Assembly (NCBI GenBank): GCA_028710885.1
Contig: JAQTTG010000007.1
Span: 1 to 64,000 of the forward strand
Source: Sulfuricurvum sp.
GTDB lineage: Bacteria; Campylobacterota; Campylobacteria; Campylobacterales; Sulfurimonadaceae
DNA length: 64,000 nt
Direction: 5' to 3'
The translations under genes were made by a program, and so were the position numbers. Position 1 is the stretch's first letter, and each line of letters starts with the position of its first letter. The notes below the pieces were generated by a model that had not been told where the DNA came from, ran no database searches, and saw only the letters and a list, made by a program, of their open reading frames with translations. Positions 39,727-50,065 of this stretch are shown here, one piece after another.

Positions 39727-40367
39727 GCATCGATAAAATAACCATCATTAAAACCACACGAATGACTGAAGAAATTACCAAAAAATTTCCTCTTCGTCCC
39801 ATGATCAAAAATGCCATCGTCCACACAAATCGTGAAGCATTTGTCCCCCTCGCCATGCGCCATAACGCCTACCGCCTCGATGCACTCCCTATCGGTGCAC
39901 AGCAATACATATCATCACCCCTGACAGTTGCCAAAATGACTCAATATCTCAGCCCTGAGGGGTGTGACAGTGTTTTGGAAATCGGTTGCGGAAGCGGCTA
40001 TCAAGCAGCCGTTCTCTCCAAAGTATTTCGCCGCGTATTCACCATCGAGCGGATCGAATCACTGTTACTCGAAGCCAAAGATCGTTTTCGCTCTCTTAAT
40101 CTTGGAAATATCCATACTCGTACGGATGATGGACAAAATGGCTGGGAACAATACGCCCCGTTTGATCGTATTTTGTTCTCCGCCTCCGCACGTGCCATTC
40201 CCCAAAAACTTTTCGATCAGCTTCGTGATGGAGGGATTTTATTGGCACCTATGGAGAGAGGTCGAGAGCAAGTAATCACCCGCTTTACAAAGCAAGGCGG
40301 TAAAATACACGAGGATGCACTAGAAATATGTGACTTTGTCCCCGTATTGGATGGAGTAGTTAGATGA
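39723..40367 (+). CDS. pcm: Protein-L-isoaspartate O-methyltransferase
   Basis: The 214-residue enzyme has motif [18 protein letters not shown], the substrate segment [17 protein letters not shown] and [17 protein letters not shown]. It methylates isoaspartyl residues to start protein repair. The ATG overlaps the previous stop (ATGA), and its stop overlaps the next gene by 4 bases. Linkage to nrdB is also seen in Campylobacter. Confidence 0.95.
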   Translation: MSIDKITIIKTTRMTEEITKKFPLRPMIKNAIVHTNREAFVPLAMRHNAYRLDALPIGAQQYISSPLTVAKMTQYLSPEGCDSVLEIGCGSGYQAAVLSKVFRRVFTIERIESLLLEAKDRFRSLNLGNIHTRTDDGQNGWEQYAPFDRILFSASARAIPQKLFDQLRDGGILLAPMERGREQVITRFTKQGGKIHEDALEICDFVPVLDGVVR

Positions 40368-41308
40368 GCCTCCCGGAAGCATTCAGCGAACGGCTGGAGA
40401 AGATTGTTCCACGTGAACAGTTCGATACCATCATCCGCACCTTCGACGCACCCAAACGGGTTACGTTCCGTTTTAACCCTCTCAAAACAACCGCTACCGA
40501 ACTAGAAGCCGAACTTGCCCGAGAAGCAATCCCGTATGAGCGGGTAGGGTGGGATATTCTCGAGGGTGTTTATCGAATCGACCCCTCTGATAAACTTCGC
40601 CTCACTCAGACCAAAGCATTTTATGAGGGACGATTATATATCCAAAACCTCTCGTCCATGATCGCCCCCGTTTTGCTCGCCCCAGAGCCGGAAGAGACCG
40701 TCCTCGATCTCGCCGCCGCACCGGGCGGAAAAACCCTGATCCTCGCAGGGATGATGCAAAACACCGGATGGCTCTCAGCAGTAGAACTTCAGCGTGAGCG
40801 CTTCTTCCGCCTCTGTGACAATCTCAAAGCCCAAGGGGTCACCAACGCCCACACCTATATGACCGACGGGCGAAGCGTGGGGAAAAAATGTCCGCTGATG
40901 TTTGACCGCATCCTCCTCGATGCACCGTGTTCTTCCGAAGCGCGATTTAAAACCTTTGATGAAAAATCGACGAGCTACTGGAGCATCCACAAGGTCAAAG
41001 AGACCTCTAAACTCCAACGCCGTTTGCTCCTCTCAGCATTCGATGCCCTCAAACCGGGGGGAAAATTGCTCTACAGCACCTGCTCATTCTCCCCCGAAGA
41101 GAACGAAAGCCCTCTCCAACACCTCTTAGAGCGCCATGGAGAGCATTTAAAGACCATTCCCCTCACATTGCCCTTCGATAACATTCAAAAGCCTCTGGAG
41201 CGTTGGGGAAAAGAGATTTACGACGAGCGGATTCAAAACGCCGTCCGTATTTTGCCAACCGACACGATCGATGGGTTCTTTATTTGCTTGTTGGAGAAAT
41301 TAGCATGA
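40364..41308 (+). CDS. RsmB/NOP2-family RNA m5C methyltransferase
   Basis: The 314-residue protein has the NOL1/NOP2/Sun layout: an N-terminal half ([10 protein letters not shown]), [12 protein letters not shown] for [15 protein letters not shown] with the catalytic PC motif and [14 protein letters not shown] with the second catalytic Cys. It is short and lacks a PUA domain, so it is closer to the RsmF/YebU core than to RsmB. Target RNA unknown. Overlaps pcm and the phosphatase gene by 4 bases each. Confidence 0.92.
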   Translation: MSLPEAFSERLEKIVPREQFDTIIRTFDAPKRVTFRFNPLKTTATELEAELAREAIPYERVGWDILEGVYRIDPSDKLRLTQTKAFYEGRLYIQNLSSMIAPVLLAPEPEETVLDLAAAPGGKTLILAGMMQNTGWLSAVELQRERFFRLCDNLKAQGVTNAHTYMTDGRSVGKKCPLMFDRILLDAPCSSEARFKTFDEKSTSYWSIHKVKETSKLQRRLLLSAFDALKPGGKLLYSTCSFSPEENESPLQHLLERHGEHLKTIPLTLPFDNIQKPLERWGKEIYDERIQNAVRILPTDTIDGFFICLLEKLA

Positions 41309-41739
41309 AATCGATCCTCTTCGTCTGTCTCGGAAACATCTGCCGTTCACCGATCGCCGAAGGGGTGGCGCGAGCACTGATAGAGCAGGGCGGTCATGGT
41401 ATCACAGTCGATTCGGCAGGGACAGGAAACTGGCACGTCGGAGAGGCTCCCTGCAAACACTCTATTAGCGTCGCCCGCAACCATGACGTCGATATCTCCC
41501 ATCTTCGCGCCCGTCAGGTGAAAAAAGCCGATTTCAGCGCCTTTGATTTGATCGTCGCATTGGATCAGAGTAATTATCGGGATTTAAAAGCATTGGGATG
41601 TCAGAATCTGGTCAAACTGGGTGATTACGGTCACGATGGAGCAGATGTCCCCGATCCGTACTTCTTTGACGGTTTTGAAGGGTTCGAGCACGTCTACACG
41701 ATGATCGAGAGTTGTGTGCGAGAATTGCTTAAGCGCTAA
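41305..41739 (+). CDS. Low-molecular-weight protein-tyrosine phosphatase
   Basis: The ATG at 41305 (ATGA overlap) gives 144 residues starting [20 protein letters not shown]. The CX5R loop is CLGNICRS and the general acid is in VPDPYFFDG. It removes phosphate from Tyr, or from arsenate-like substrates in relatives. No tyrosine kinase is nearby. An upstream ATG in this frame at 41203 lies within the previous gene. Confidence 0.93.
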   Translation: MKSILFVCLGNICRSPIAEGVARALIEQGGHGITVDSAGTGNWHVGEAPCKHSISVARNHDVDISHLRARQVKKADFSAFDLIVALDQSNYRDLKALGCQNLVKLGDYGHDGADVPDPYFFDGFEGFEHVYTMIESCVRELLKR

Positions 41740-42100
41740 AAGGGAGTTCTTCGTATCCGATCGAGGTTCCGAGAATATAAAACGGTGCTTCATTACAGCG
41801 TCCGCTGTAACTTCCTATCGCTAACGCACAACTGTTAGGTGTTATCTCCACTGTTATCCCCTCAGACATATCCAAACCACGTAGAACATTGTCACTCACG
41901 AGTTTGGCATCATTGACACCCTCGATTCGAAACACCACATCGATCCAGTCATAGCCGCGTGCGATGTCCTGAACACTGAAACGGATCTCAATCGAAGTAG
42001 GGGAGAGTGGGGTTAGAGAGCGGATTTCACCCTCTTTGGCGTAATCGATACGATCCAGTAGGTTTTTGAGCGTTGAAGCGCTCAGGGGCTTTACTGGCAC
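41729..42100 (-). CDS. Protein of unknown function, overlaps nrdA
   Basis: The 123-residue protein starts at a GTG at 42100, inside the last codons of nrdA, and ends inside the last codons of the phosphatase gene. It has no signal or membrane segment. DYDWI-like ARGYDWIDVVFRIEGVNDAK and CALAIGSYSGRCNEAPFYI suggest a small beta-rich fold with two Cys. No family recognised. The ribosome site is poor, so coupling to nrdA translation is likely. Confidence 0.7.
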   Translation of the reverse strand: MPVKPLSASTLKNLLDRIDYAKEGEIRSLTPLSPTSIEIRFSVQDIARGYDWIDVVFRIEGVNDAKLVSDNVLRGLDMSEGITVEITPNSCALAIGSYSGRCNEAPFYILGTSIGYEELPFSA

Positions 42101-44457
42101 CCTTCACACTCCATTGATCTGTCTGCGGTATCTTGTTTTTGCTCCGGTGATTGAGAACGGAGATAGTAGGTCGATTTGAGGCCCAGTTTCCATGCGAGCA
42201 TATAGATATCGTTGAGATATTTTCCGCTGGCACGATCGAGAGTGATAAAGATATTAAGACTTTGCCCTTGATCGATCCATTTTTGACGGATTGCTGCCGC
42301 TTTGACGAGGATCGTTTGATCGAGATCGTACGCCGGAGTGTAGTATCCCCATGTATCTGGGCTGAGTTTCGGTGCAACCACCGGGATAAGCCCTGAGAGA
42401 TTCTCTTCAAACCATTTGCGTTTGTAGATCGGTTCGATCGTTTGTGTCGTCCCTGTGAGGATCGAGATCGAGCTTGTCGGTGCGATAGCCATCAGATAGC
42501 CGTTACGCATCCCTTGTTTTTTAATGGTTTCACGAAGTTCATCCCATTCGTAATTCGGAGCGAACAATCCGCCGCGATCCACGAGGTTTTGAACCTCTGC
42601 CGTTGCATGATCCATCGGAAGAACCCCTCGACTCCATTTTGACCCCTCATACTCAGCGTAAGAACCTTTTTCTACCGCAAGATCAGAGGAAGCTTTGATT
42701 GCGTTATAACTCACCGCCTCCATCACTTCGTCCACTTTATCAAAATGCTCTTGGCTTCCCCAAACGATCCGGTTTTCAGCGAGCATTTGCGCTTCACCCA
42801 TAACACCCAAACCGATCGCACGGCTACGTAAGTTCGTCCGTTTTACTTTCTCTAACGGATAAAAATTCAAATCAATAACGTTATCGAGCGCGCGGATCGC
42901 AACAGGTACGATACGATCAATATCCTCTTTCGTATGAACACGAGAGAGATTAACAGAGGCGAGATTACACACTGCCGTCGCACCGTCCACTTTCTCTTTT
43001 TCAACAATGTAGATCGGGCGTCCGCCGAGTGAATCGAGAGCTGTGATCTTGTTTGCCGGTTTTTCAATCCCGCTATCAACACGAACAATCTCGTCTTCTT
43101 CATACGTAACAAAGCTTCCATCTTCGTATTTAACTTTGATCAAATAATGGTTCGGCTGTGTATTTTGGAAAATTTCAGTACAAAGATTTGAACTGCGGAT
43201 AATTCCGAAATGGTCATTCGGGTTAGCGCGGTTAGCTGCATCTTTGAAACACAAAAATGGGCTACCTGTTTCAAAATACGATGTCAGGATTTTTTTCCAA
43301 AGATCTTTCGCTTTGGTATGCTCTTTAATCACGCTAGGATCAAGTTCCAATTCAATGTATCTTTTTTCGAACTCATCTCCATACAACTCACTGAGTTCTT
43401 TGACATCATACGGATCGAACATCGTCCAAATGCCATCTTCAACGACACGCTTCATAAACATATCATTAATCCATAGGGCAGGGAACAAATCATGCGCACG
43501 TCGACGCTCTTCCCCTGAGTTTTTCTTCACATCAAGGAAATCTTTGACATCCATATGCCATGGTTCCAAATAAACAGCGATAGCTCCCTTACGGGTTCCG
43601 AGCTGATCAACGGCAATCGCGATATCGTTGGTGATTTTCAAAAATGGTACTGTACCACCCGCTGCGTTTTTGTGCCCGTCGATAAACGATCCCATTGCAC
43701 GAACTTGTGTCCAATCCCAGCCGATTCCGCCGCCGAATTTAGAGAGCAATGCCATCTCTTTATAGGCATCAAAAATACCTTCTATATTATCAGGGGCAGA
43801 ACCGATATAACAAGAACTGAGTTGATGACGATTGGTGCGAGCATTAGAGAGAGTAGGGGTTGCCATCATCACTTCGAATTTGGACATCATGTCGTAAAAC
43901 TTTTTCGCCCATCCTTGACGATCAGATTCATTTTGCGCCAAAAACATCGCGACTGCCATAAACATATGCTGAGGGAGCTCGATTGGGTCACCTTTACGGT
44001 CTTTGATCAAATAGCGGTCATATAATGTTTTAACACCGAGGTAATTGAATTCCAAATCACGATCCGGCACAATATACCCATCCAATTCCGCCAAATCATA
44101 TTTTTCTTTGAGCCCAAGCAGGATTCGCCCTTCGGCTTCTCCGCGTTCAAAGTAACTTTGCAAAGAGCCATAACCGGTAAAACCATTCACACGATGATAA
44201 AGATCATACAAGAAGAGACGAGATGCGACAAACGTCCAATTCGGAGAATCGATATCGATTTTATCTACAGCGGTTTTAATGAGCGTATGCTGAATCTCAT
44301 TACTATTGATACCGTCACGAAACTGGATCTGAGCATCTACCTCTAACTCACTTTGCGACACATTGACCAATCCCTTGACCGCAGCGGAGGTGTATTTTTG
44401 AATTTTGGTAATATCCAGCGGCTCTCGACGGCCGTTACGCTTAACAATAGTTAACAT
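42091..44457 (-). CDS. nrdA: Ribonucleotide reductase alpha subunit, class I
   Basis: The 788-residue catalytic subunit has an N-terminal ATP-cone (VKRNGRREPLDITKIQ), SSCYIGSAPDNIEGI, the radical-site region SSNLCTEIFQNT, and the C-terminal redox Cys pair in MECEGCQ. It reduces ribonucleoside diphosphates. AAGGAAAC before the ATG. Separate from nrdB and convergent with the pcm operon. Confidence 0.97.
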   Translation of the reverse strand: MLTIVKRNGRREPLDITKIQKYTSAAVKGLVNVSQSELEVDAQIQFRDGINSNEIQHTLIKTAVDKIDIDSPNWTFVASRLFLYDLYHRVNGFTGYGSLQSYFERGEAEGRILLGLKEKYDLAELDGYIVPDRDLEFNYLGVKTLYDRYLIKDRKGDPIELPQHMFMAVAMFLAQNESDRQGWAKKFYDMMSKFEVMMATPTLSNARTNRHQLSSCYIGSAPDNIEGIFDAYKEMALLSKFGGGIGWDWTQVRAMGSFIDGHKNAAGGTVPFLKITNDIAIAVDQLGTRKGAIAVYLEPWHMDVKDFLDVKKNSGEERRRAHDLFPALWINDMFMKRVVEDGIWTMFDPYDVKELSELYGDEFEKRYIELELDPSVIKEHTKAKDLWKKILTSYFETGSPFLCFKDAANRANPNDHFGIIRSSNLCTEIFQNTQPNHYLIKVKYEDGSFVTYEEDEIVRVDSGIEKPANKITALDSLGGRPIYIVEKEKVDGATAVCNLASVNLSRVHTKEDIDRIVPVAIRALDNVIDLNFYPLEKVKRTNLRSRAIGLGVMGEAQMLAENRIVWGSQEHFDKVDEVMEAVSYNAIKASSDLAVEKGSYAEYEGSKWSRGVLPMDHATAEVQNLVDRGGLFAPNYEWDELRETIKKQGMRNGYLMAIAPTSSISILTGTTQTIEPIYKRKWFEENLSGLIPVVAPKLSPDTWGYYTPAYDLDQTILVKAAAIRQKWIDQGQSLNIFITLDRASGKYLNDIYMLAWKLGLKSTYYLRSQSPEQKQDTADRSMECEGCQ

Positions 44458-44570
44458 ATAGCAGTTTCCTTGATGTACATAAGAGGGGTATTATACCCTC
44501 AAAATTTAGAAATTTTTCTAGCTTTTTGACTTCTTTTAATACAAGCTTATTAAAGCAATTTTTGAACCAA

Positions 44571-45899
44571 TTATTTGAACACGCGTGCAAAAATTTTATC
44601 AACATTTTTAGTGTAATAATCAAAATTAAAACATTCGCGTATTGCCTCTTCACTCAAGCTCTGACGTAACTCTTCATCCGCTAATAGATATTGCAAATAA
44701 AGGCTTTCTCCTTTTTCATTCACAGCACTGTTTCCTTGCTGCAATCCTTCCCAGACTTTCATCGCGTTGCGTTGAACGATTCGATAAGCATCTTCACGGC
44801 TTACCCCTTTGAGTGGAAGCTCGAGTAAAACACGTTGGGAAAAAACCAAACCGCCGGTGAGGTTGAGATTACGCATCATGTTTTCAGGATAAACAACGAG
44901 GTTAGCAATAACGCTGTTAAAACGGTGAAGCATAAAGTCACTCGTTACAAAACTGTCCGGTAGCCAAAAACGCTCAGTGGAACTGTGTGAAATATCACGC
45001 TCATGCCACAGGGCTACATTTTCCATCGCAGGGATAACATAGGCTCTAACCATACGCGCTAACCCTGTGATATTTTCGGTCAAGATCGGATTACGCTTGT
45101 GTGGCATTGCCGATGAGCCTTTTTGACCTTTGGCAAAAAACTCTTCACACTCATACACTTCTGTACGCTGCCAGTGACGAACCTGTACTGCAAATTTTTC
45201 GATCGAACTCGCCATCAATGCCAAAGCAGAAGCGAGACGTGCATAACGGTCACGTTGAATAACTTGGTTTGACGCCGGAGCCGATTTTAGCCCTAACGCT
45301 TCACATGCATACTCTTCGAGTTCTAATGGTGCGTGAGCAAAGTTACCCATTGCCCCTGAGACTTGACCGACACAAATCACTTCCATGGTTTGCTCCAAGT
45401 TAGTGAGATGTCGTGCCATCTCATCGTACCAAACGGCTAACACTAAACCAAACGTAATCGGCTCACCGTGGATACCGTGACTTCGTCCTACCATCAACGT
45501 CTTCTTATGTTCTTCTGCTCTTACTTTGATAGATGTCATCACCATTTTGACGTCTTCGATAATAAGTGCCAACGAATCACGCATCTGAAGAGCGACAGCC
45601 GTATCAACCGTATCGGATGATGTCATCCCATAGTGGAACCAACGGCTCTCTTCTCCGAGCGTTTCTGAAACGGAAGTAGTAAAGGCAATAAGATCATGAC
45701 GAGTGACCGCTTCAATCTCATCAATACGCTCAATACTAAACCCAGCATTGTCAACAATTTTTTTCGCATCTTCATCTGGAATCAATCCCAATTTATTCCA
45801 AGCGATAACAACCGCTTTTTCTACATCGAGCCATGCTTGATATTTTGCCTGGATACTCCATTTTGATTTCATCTCTTCTCTGGCGTAACGATCTACCAT
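44571..45899 (-). CDS. purB: Adenylosuccinate lyase
   Basis: The 442-residue enzyme of purine synthesis has the signature GSSAMPHKRNPILTENI, the SHGIHGEPITFG block with catalytic His, and TSSDTVDTA. Full length. It follows GGAAGTAGAG and diverges from the first RluA gene across about 80 bases with AT-rich promoter-like sequence. Confidence 0.97.
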   Translation of the reverse strand: MVDRYAREEMKSKWSIQAKYQAWLDVEKAVVIAWNKLGLIPDEDAKKIVDNAGFSIERIDEIEAVTRHDLIAFTTSVSETLGEESRWFHYGMTSSDTVDTAVALQMRDSLALIIEDVKMVMTSIKVRAEEHKKTLMVGRSHGIHGEPITFGLVLAVWYDEMARHLTNLEQTMEVICVGQVSGAMGNFAHAPLELEEYACEALGLKSAPASNQVIQRDRYARLASALALMASSIEKFAVQVRHWQRTEVYECEEFFAKGQKGSSAMPHKRNPILTENITGLARMVRAYVIPAMENVALWHERDISHSSTERFWLPDSFVTSDFMLHRFNSVIANLVVYPENMMRNLNLTGGLVFSQRVLLELPLKGVSREDAYRIVQRNAMKVWEGLQQGNSAVNEKGESLYLQYLLADEELRQSLSEEAIRECFNFDYYTKNVDKIFARVFK

Positions 45900-45978
45900 C
45901 TCTACTTCCTTACTATGCTAAAATGCGCAATCTAATTATTATTATAGTCTATCTAACCCTCCCTAAAAAGGAATTAAA

Positions 45979-46893
45979 TTGCCCTTCATTACCAAAAATC
46001 TCCATGCACCCTCACGACAAAAAGCATTTCGTTTTTTGATGCAGGAGTTAGGAATTACCCAAAGCGAAGCGCAACGTTTAATTGCCAAAGGGAGACTTTC
46101 TCAAAATGGTATTGTTATGGCTAACAATGCCGGATATATAGAAGGTGATTTTGATTTCATCTGTTTTGAACCGTTATCACTAGGACTCAATCCAACATTT
46201 ATTGCCAACGATTTTGCTGTTTACGATAAACCAAGCGGGGTCCTTGTCCATCCACAAAATCGACATACTCCTTATTCACTCAATGATGAGATTAAACACC
46301 GATTTGGACATGATGCCAACATCACACACCGTATTGACCAAGAGACCAGCGGTTTGGTTTTAGCTGCACGTAACAAAGAAAGTGAACGTGTTTTAAAAAT
46401 GTTATTTGAAGACCGTGAAATTACCAAACGCTATCTTGCTATGGTACAAGGCCATCTGCAACATCCTATCGATATTGAAGAGCCTTTACTGCGTCGAGAA
46501 GACTCTAGCTCAATCATTAGAATGATTGTTCGTGTACATCCGGAAGGCAAACCTTCTCGTACCTTTATTAAACCTCTTCGCTATTTTCCTGAAACTGATA
46601 CGACCTTGATAGAGGCGTCTCCTTTAACTGGTCGACAGCATCAGATAAGGGTTCATTTGTTCCACGTGAAACATCCCATTGTAGGTGACCCTATTTACGG
46701 TCAAAATGAAAATGATGCCGTTCGCTTTTTAGATCGAGAGATGTCAGCCGAAGAACGCTTTAATAATACCCGAGCAACTCGTCTATTGCTTCATGCTTAT
46801 TCTCTTGAATTTAATTATGAATCCAACCCTTATCATATAATTTCACAAGTAGACTTCATTGCACAATGTTTTGATGCGATGAAGAGACAATAA
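45979..46893 (+). CDS. RluA-family pseudouridine synthase, copy 1
   Basis: The 304-residue protein has an S4 RNA-binding domain (LGITQSEAQRLIAKGRLSQN) and an RluA catalytic domain with the Asp in THRIDQETSGLVL. The ending HQIRVHLFHVKHPIVGDP-type block is shared by the family. It starts with TTG at 45979, with AAAAAGGA before it. The next gene is a clear paralogue with the same start context. Target site in rRNA unknown. Confidence 0.92.
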   Translation: MPFITKNLHAPSRQKAFRFLMQELGITQSEAQRLIAKGRLSQNGIVMANNAGYIEGDFDFICFEPLSLGLNPTFIANDFAVYDKPSGVLVHPQNRHTPYSLNDEIKHRFGHDANITHRIDQETSGLVLAARNKESERVLKMLFEDREITKRYLAMVQGHLQHPIDIEEPLLRREDSSSIIRMIVRVHPEGKPSRTFIKPLRYFPETDTTLIEASPLTGRQHQIRVHLFHVKHPIVGDPIYGQNENDAVRFLDREMSAEERFNNTRATRLLLHAYSLEFNYESNPYHIISQVDFIAQCFDAMKRQ

Positions 46894-46920
46894 AAAACCA
46901 TCCTTATAAAGGAATACATT

Positions 46921-47844
46921 TTGCCTTTCGTTACTAAAAAATTTCATTCTTCGTTTCCTCAGCAAGGACTCATCTTTTTAATCCATGAACTTGGTATTAC
47001 TCGAAGTGAAGCTCAACGACTTATAGCAAAAGGACGTATCACTCAAAATGGCATAGTTCTTACTGATCAGTTTTGTATGTTAGTGGGAGATATTGAAGTC
47101 ATCTGTTTTGAGCCGTTATCGTATGGATTAAAACCTATGTTTGTTACTAACGATTTTGTTGTGTACGACAAACCAAATGGGTTATGTGTCCACCCAAATA
47201 GTCGCCGTTCTGGCTATTCTCTGAATGATGAAATAAAACATATGTATGGTTCAGATGCTAACGCCACCCATCGAATTGATCAAGAAACAAGTGGTCTTGT
47301 TTTAGTTTCATGCAATAAAAAAAGTGAAAGCGTTTTAAAGCGGTTATTTGCCGAACGTCAAATTGTCAAAAAATATTTGGCTATGGTAAAAGGAAACATG
47401 GCCTCTCCTATCGATATTAACGAGCCAATTTTACGTACAAACCATCCTAATCTTTTAGTCAGTATGGTTGTTAAAATCGCTCCAGAAGGTAAAAATGCAC
47501 GTACATTAATTACACCTCTGCGTTATTTTCCCGAAACAGATACTACATTAGTAGAGGCTTCTCCGCTTACAGGACGGACTCATCAAATAAGGGTGCATTT
47601 GTTTCACGTGAAACATCCAATCGTTGGTGATCCTGTCTATGGTCAAGAAGAAGTTGATATTGTACGCTACATTAATAAAGAAATTTCACGGGAAGAAAGG
47701 CTTGGTAAATGTGGAGCAACGCGCCTCTTGCTCCATGCACATTCACTTGAGTTTACTTATGAAGGACAATTTCATCACATCATTTCAGAGGAAGATTTTA
47801 CAGCACGCTGTTTTGAAGCAATGAAAATTACTCCGCACCTCTGA
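46921..47844 (+). CDS. RluA-family pseudouridine synthase, copy 2
   Basis: The 307-residue paralogue of the gene just upstream shares IAKGRITQNG, THRIDQETSGLVLVS, SPLTGRTHQIRVHLFHVKHP and the same start, MPFVTKKFH from a TTG. The S4 domain and catalytic Asp are kept. Base composition is more AT-rich than copy 1. It overlaps the convergent OlsF gene by 17 bases. It probably came from tandem duplication followed by divergence and a change of target. Confidence 0.92.
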   Translation: MPFVTKKFHSSFPQQGLIFLIHELGITRSEAQRLIAKGRITQNGIVLTDQFCMLVGDIEVICFEPLSYGLKPMFVTNDFVVYDKPNGLCVHPNSRRSGYSLNDEIKHMYGSDANATHRIDQETSGLVLVSCNKKSESVLKRLFAERQIVKKYLAMVKGNMASPIDINEPILRTNHPNLLVSMVVKIAPEGKNARTLITPLRYFPETDTTLVEASPLTGRTHQIRVHLFHVKHPIVGDPVYGQEEVDIVRYINKEISREERLGKCGATRLLLHAHSLEFTYEGQFHHIISEEDFTARCFEAMKITPHL

Positions 47845-49552
47845 TGTAACGCTGTCGTTTTGCCTCTTTGATTTTACGTATATCAACCAAAATATAGCCA
47901 TCGATACAATTATTAAAATCGATGTCTACACCAAAATCCATGAATTGTACCCCACCTTTTTCACACAATTCACTGTATTGTTTATAAAGTGTAGGAACAG
48001 AAACATCCAATGCTCTGAGATAATCTTTTAAACGTTTAAAGTCTTCAATATAATTATCACCAATAAATAATTTTTCAAATTCTGCACGTACATAATCAGA
48101 TAAAAAATAAGGCGATTTTGCCCTCACCATTTTATGGTCTGCACCAAAATAGTGGGTATAAAAATAAACCAGGGCCTCTTGCGCATGCTTAGGAAAGCTA
48201 CCCGAAATACTTACTGGTCCCATCATATATTTGACCTGAGGATTATGACTCAAATAAGCACCTATACCTTGCCATAGATAATCTAGTGCTCTGCTTCCCC
48301 AATATTTTGGCTGTACAAAACTACGCCCCAATTCAATTGCATCTTCTAATATTGGATCAAATTGATCATGCATGTCGCATAAATCGCTCATATACAGCCC
48401 CTCTTTTCCTAACCACGATAAAATCCATTCACATTCGCCTATACGATATGCTCCTGCGATTTCTAATGCCTCGTCATCCCAAAGCACCAGATGATGATAA
48501 TAACGATCGTATGCATCGATATCACGTGCATGACCACTACCTTCACCCACTTTACGAAATGAGTACTCTCGCAGCCGACCAATTTCATTTATTATATTAG
48601 GGGCATTTTCATGTTCTATAAGATAAATTTCTTTATTGTCATTGGTATGTCCTAACAATTCACCTCTGCGAAGTTCACTTCTTAACTCCTGACGAGATAC
48701 CGGATGAGCAATCGAGCATTCCGTTGGATAAATTCCCTTTTTACCTTTTGAAACGCGCATAAGATGTTTACGAAACAACTTTGCATGACGCTTTTCACTA
48801 AGATTAAAATCACTCAATGCCCTTTCAGTGACCATTTCCCCTATCGTAAAATCAAACACTCGATTACGTGCTGCAAATATTTCATGACTAAGCAATAAAG
48901 CTCCAAGTGGTTTATAAATCCATGAAATACCATAGAACAATGGACTATTTTTGCCTCTGATATGGATAGGTAAAATAGGGGCAGCATTACGCTTGGAAAA
49001 TTTTATAAATCCCCCTTTCCATATTCCCTCTTTAATACCAAATAACCCTGCGCGAGAAACTTCTCCTGAAGGAAAAAAGATTACGGCTTCTTCAGATTGA
49101 AGAGCATTATCTATTTGTCTCAATGCATGTTTAGAAAATCTATCATTGAAATTGTCAACACCAATCATATATTCTTTGAGTTGTGTGATTTCACTGAGCA
49201 TTCGATTGGCAACTATTTTTACTTTTTTATCTTGTCGAACGGAACATACCATTTGAATTAAACACAGTGCATCCAAAGCTCCTAATGGATGATTTGCAAC
49301 AATAACAACCTTTCCCATTGTAGGAATATTTTCAATTTGACGATGAATCGTTTTATACGATACATTTAAATATTCTAAAACTGCATCTATAAATTCCAAT
49401 CCAGATTTTTCTTGATGAATTTCCATAAATCGATTAATCGATTTTTCGTGAAGTAGTAGCCGAGTTAATCCTACTATTGTTTTATTGACTATGGATGGAT
49501 ATTGAAATACTTTTGGATGTTCTTTACGTAATATATATTCTGCACTTACCAT
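47828..49552 (-). CDS. OlsF-like ornithine-lipid synthase
   Basis: The start at 49552 gives 574 residues (MVSAEYILRKEHPKVF) and follows AAAAGG with a 6-base spacer; an upstream ATG at 49576 has no such site. The N-terminal half is a PlsC-like acyltransferase (VANHPLGALDALCL, then FFPSGEVSRAG). The C-terminal half is an OlsB-like N-acyltransferase (EYSFRKVGEGSGHA, then YWGSRALDYLWQGIGA). This fusion is OlsF, which makes ornithine lipids from ornithine. Phosphorus-free lipids can replace phospholipids in phosphate stress. Convergent with copy 2 of RluA. Confidence 0.82.
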   Translation of the reverse strand: MVSAEYILRKEHPKVFQYPSIVNKTIVGLTRLLLHEKSINRFMEIHQEKSGLEFIDAVLEYLNVSYKTIHRQIENIPTMGKVVIVANHPLGALDALCLIQMVCSVRQDKKVKIVANRMLSEITQLKEYMIGVDNFNDRFSKHALRQIDNALQSEEAVIFFPSGEVSRAGLFGIKEGIWKGGFIKFSKRNAAPILPIHIRGKNSPLFYGISWIYKPLGALLLSHEIFAARNRVFDFTIGEMVTERALSDFNLSEKRHAKLFRKHLMRVSKGKKGIYPTECSIAHPVSRQELRSELRRGELLGHTNDNKEIYLIEHENAPNIINEIGRLREYSFRKVGEGSGHARDIDAYDRYYHHLVLWDDEALEIAGAYRIGECEWILSWLGKEGLYMSDLCDMHDQFDPILEDAIELGRSFVQPKYWGSRALDYLWQGIGAYLSHNPQVKYMMGPVSISGSFPKHAQEALVYFYTHYFGADHKMVRAKSPYFLSDYVRAEFEKLFIGDNYIEDFKRLKDYLRALDVSVPTLYKQYSELCEKGGVQFMDFGVDIDFNNCIDGYILVDIRKIKEAKRQRYIRGAE

Positions 49553-49868
49553 GACAAACCTTTTAAAGCCATACACATTTATTGATATAACTTATTTTTT
49601 AAAACATTAGTTGATGCTCATTTCAAAGGGATTACCTTTTGATTACTAAGTGATTACACCCCAAATATAAGAAAAAAAACTTATTAAATGTGAATAACTT
49701 TTTATAACGATAATAAAATATATTTTTGAAACATAGAAATTCGCTAAAAGGCCCTATTTTAGGCACTTTAAGGCATACTGAAGGATATCTGTTTCAGTGT
49801 ATATTTATATAAAATATTTCTGAATTTATAAAGAATTTTTACACTTTTTTTAGAAAATTTTACAAAAG

Positions 49869-49898
49869 TTATTCACAAGAAGGTCACAGTGTGAATAT
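49869..49898. promoter_or_regulatory. Inverted pair of DnaA boxes
   Basis: TTATTCACA at 49869-49877 faces TGTGAATAT at 49890-49898 across 12 bases. The form TTATTCACA is the DnaA box preferred in Helicobacter-type origins. Confidence 0.55.
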
Positions 49899-50038
49899 TA
49901 CACATTTTGAAAATATTTTGATCAATTTTATGTAATTCAGAATTTTGTAAGCGGTATAACGAAGAAAAACATTTAAATGACATATCAACAAATTATTCTT
50001 AAGGTTTTATAAGCCTCTTTAGATACACTTGCATTCAT

Positions 50039-50065
50039 AACGATCTTCCTGGTGTGTTGATCGTT
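50039..50065. terminator. Hairpin downstream of ruvC
   Basis: AACGATC and GATCGTT form a 7-base-pair stem around a 13-base loop. It lies about 12 bases past the end of ruvC on its transcript, without a strong T tract. Confidence 0.4.
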
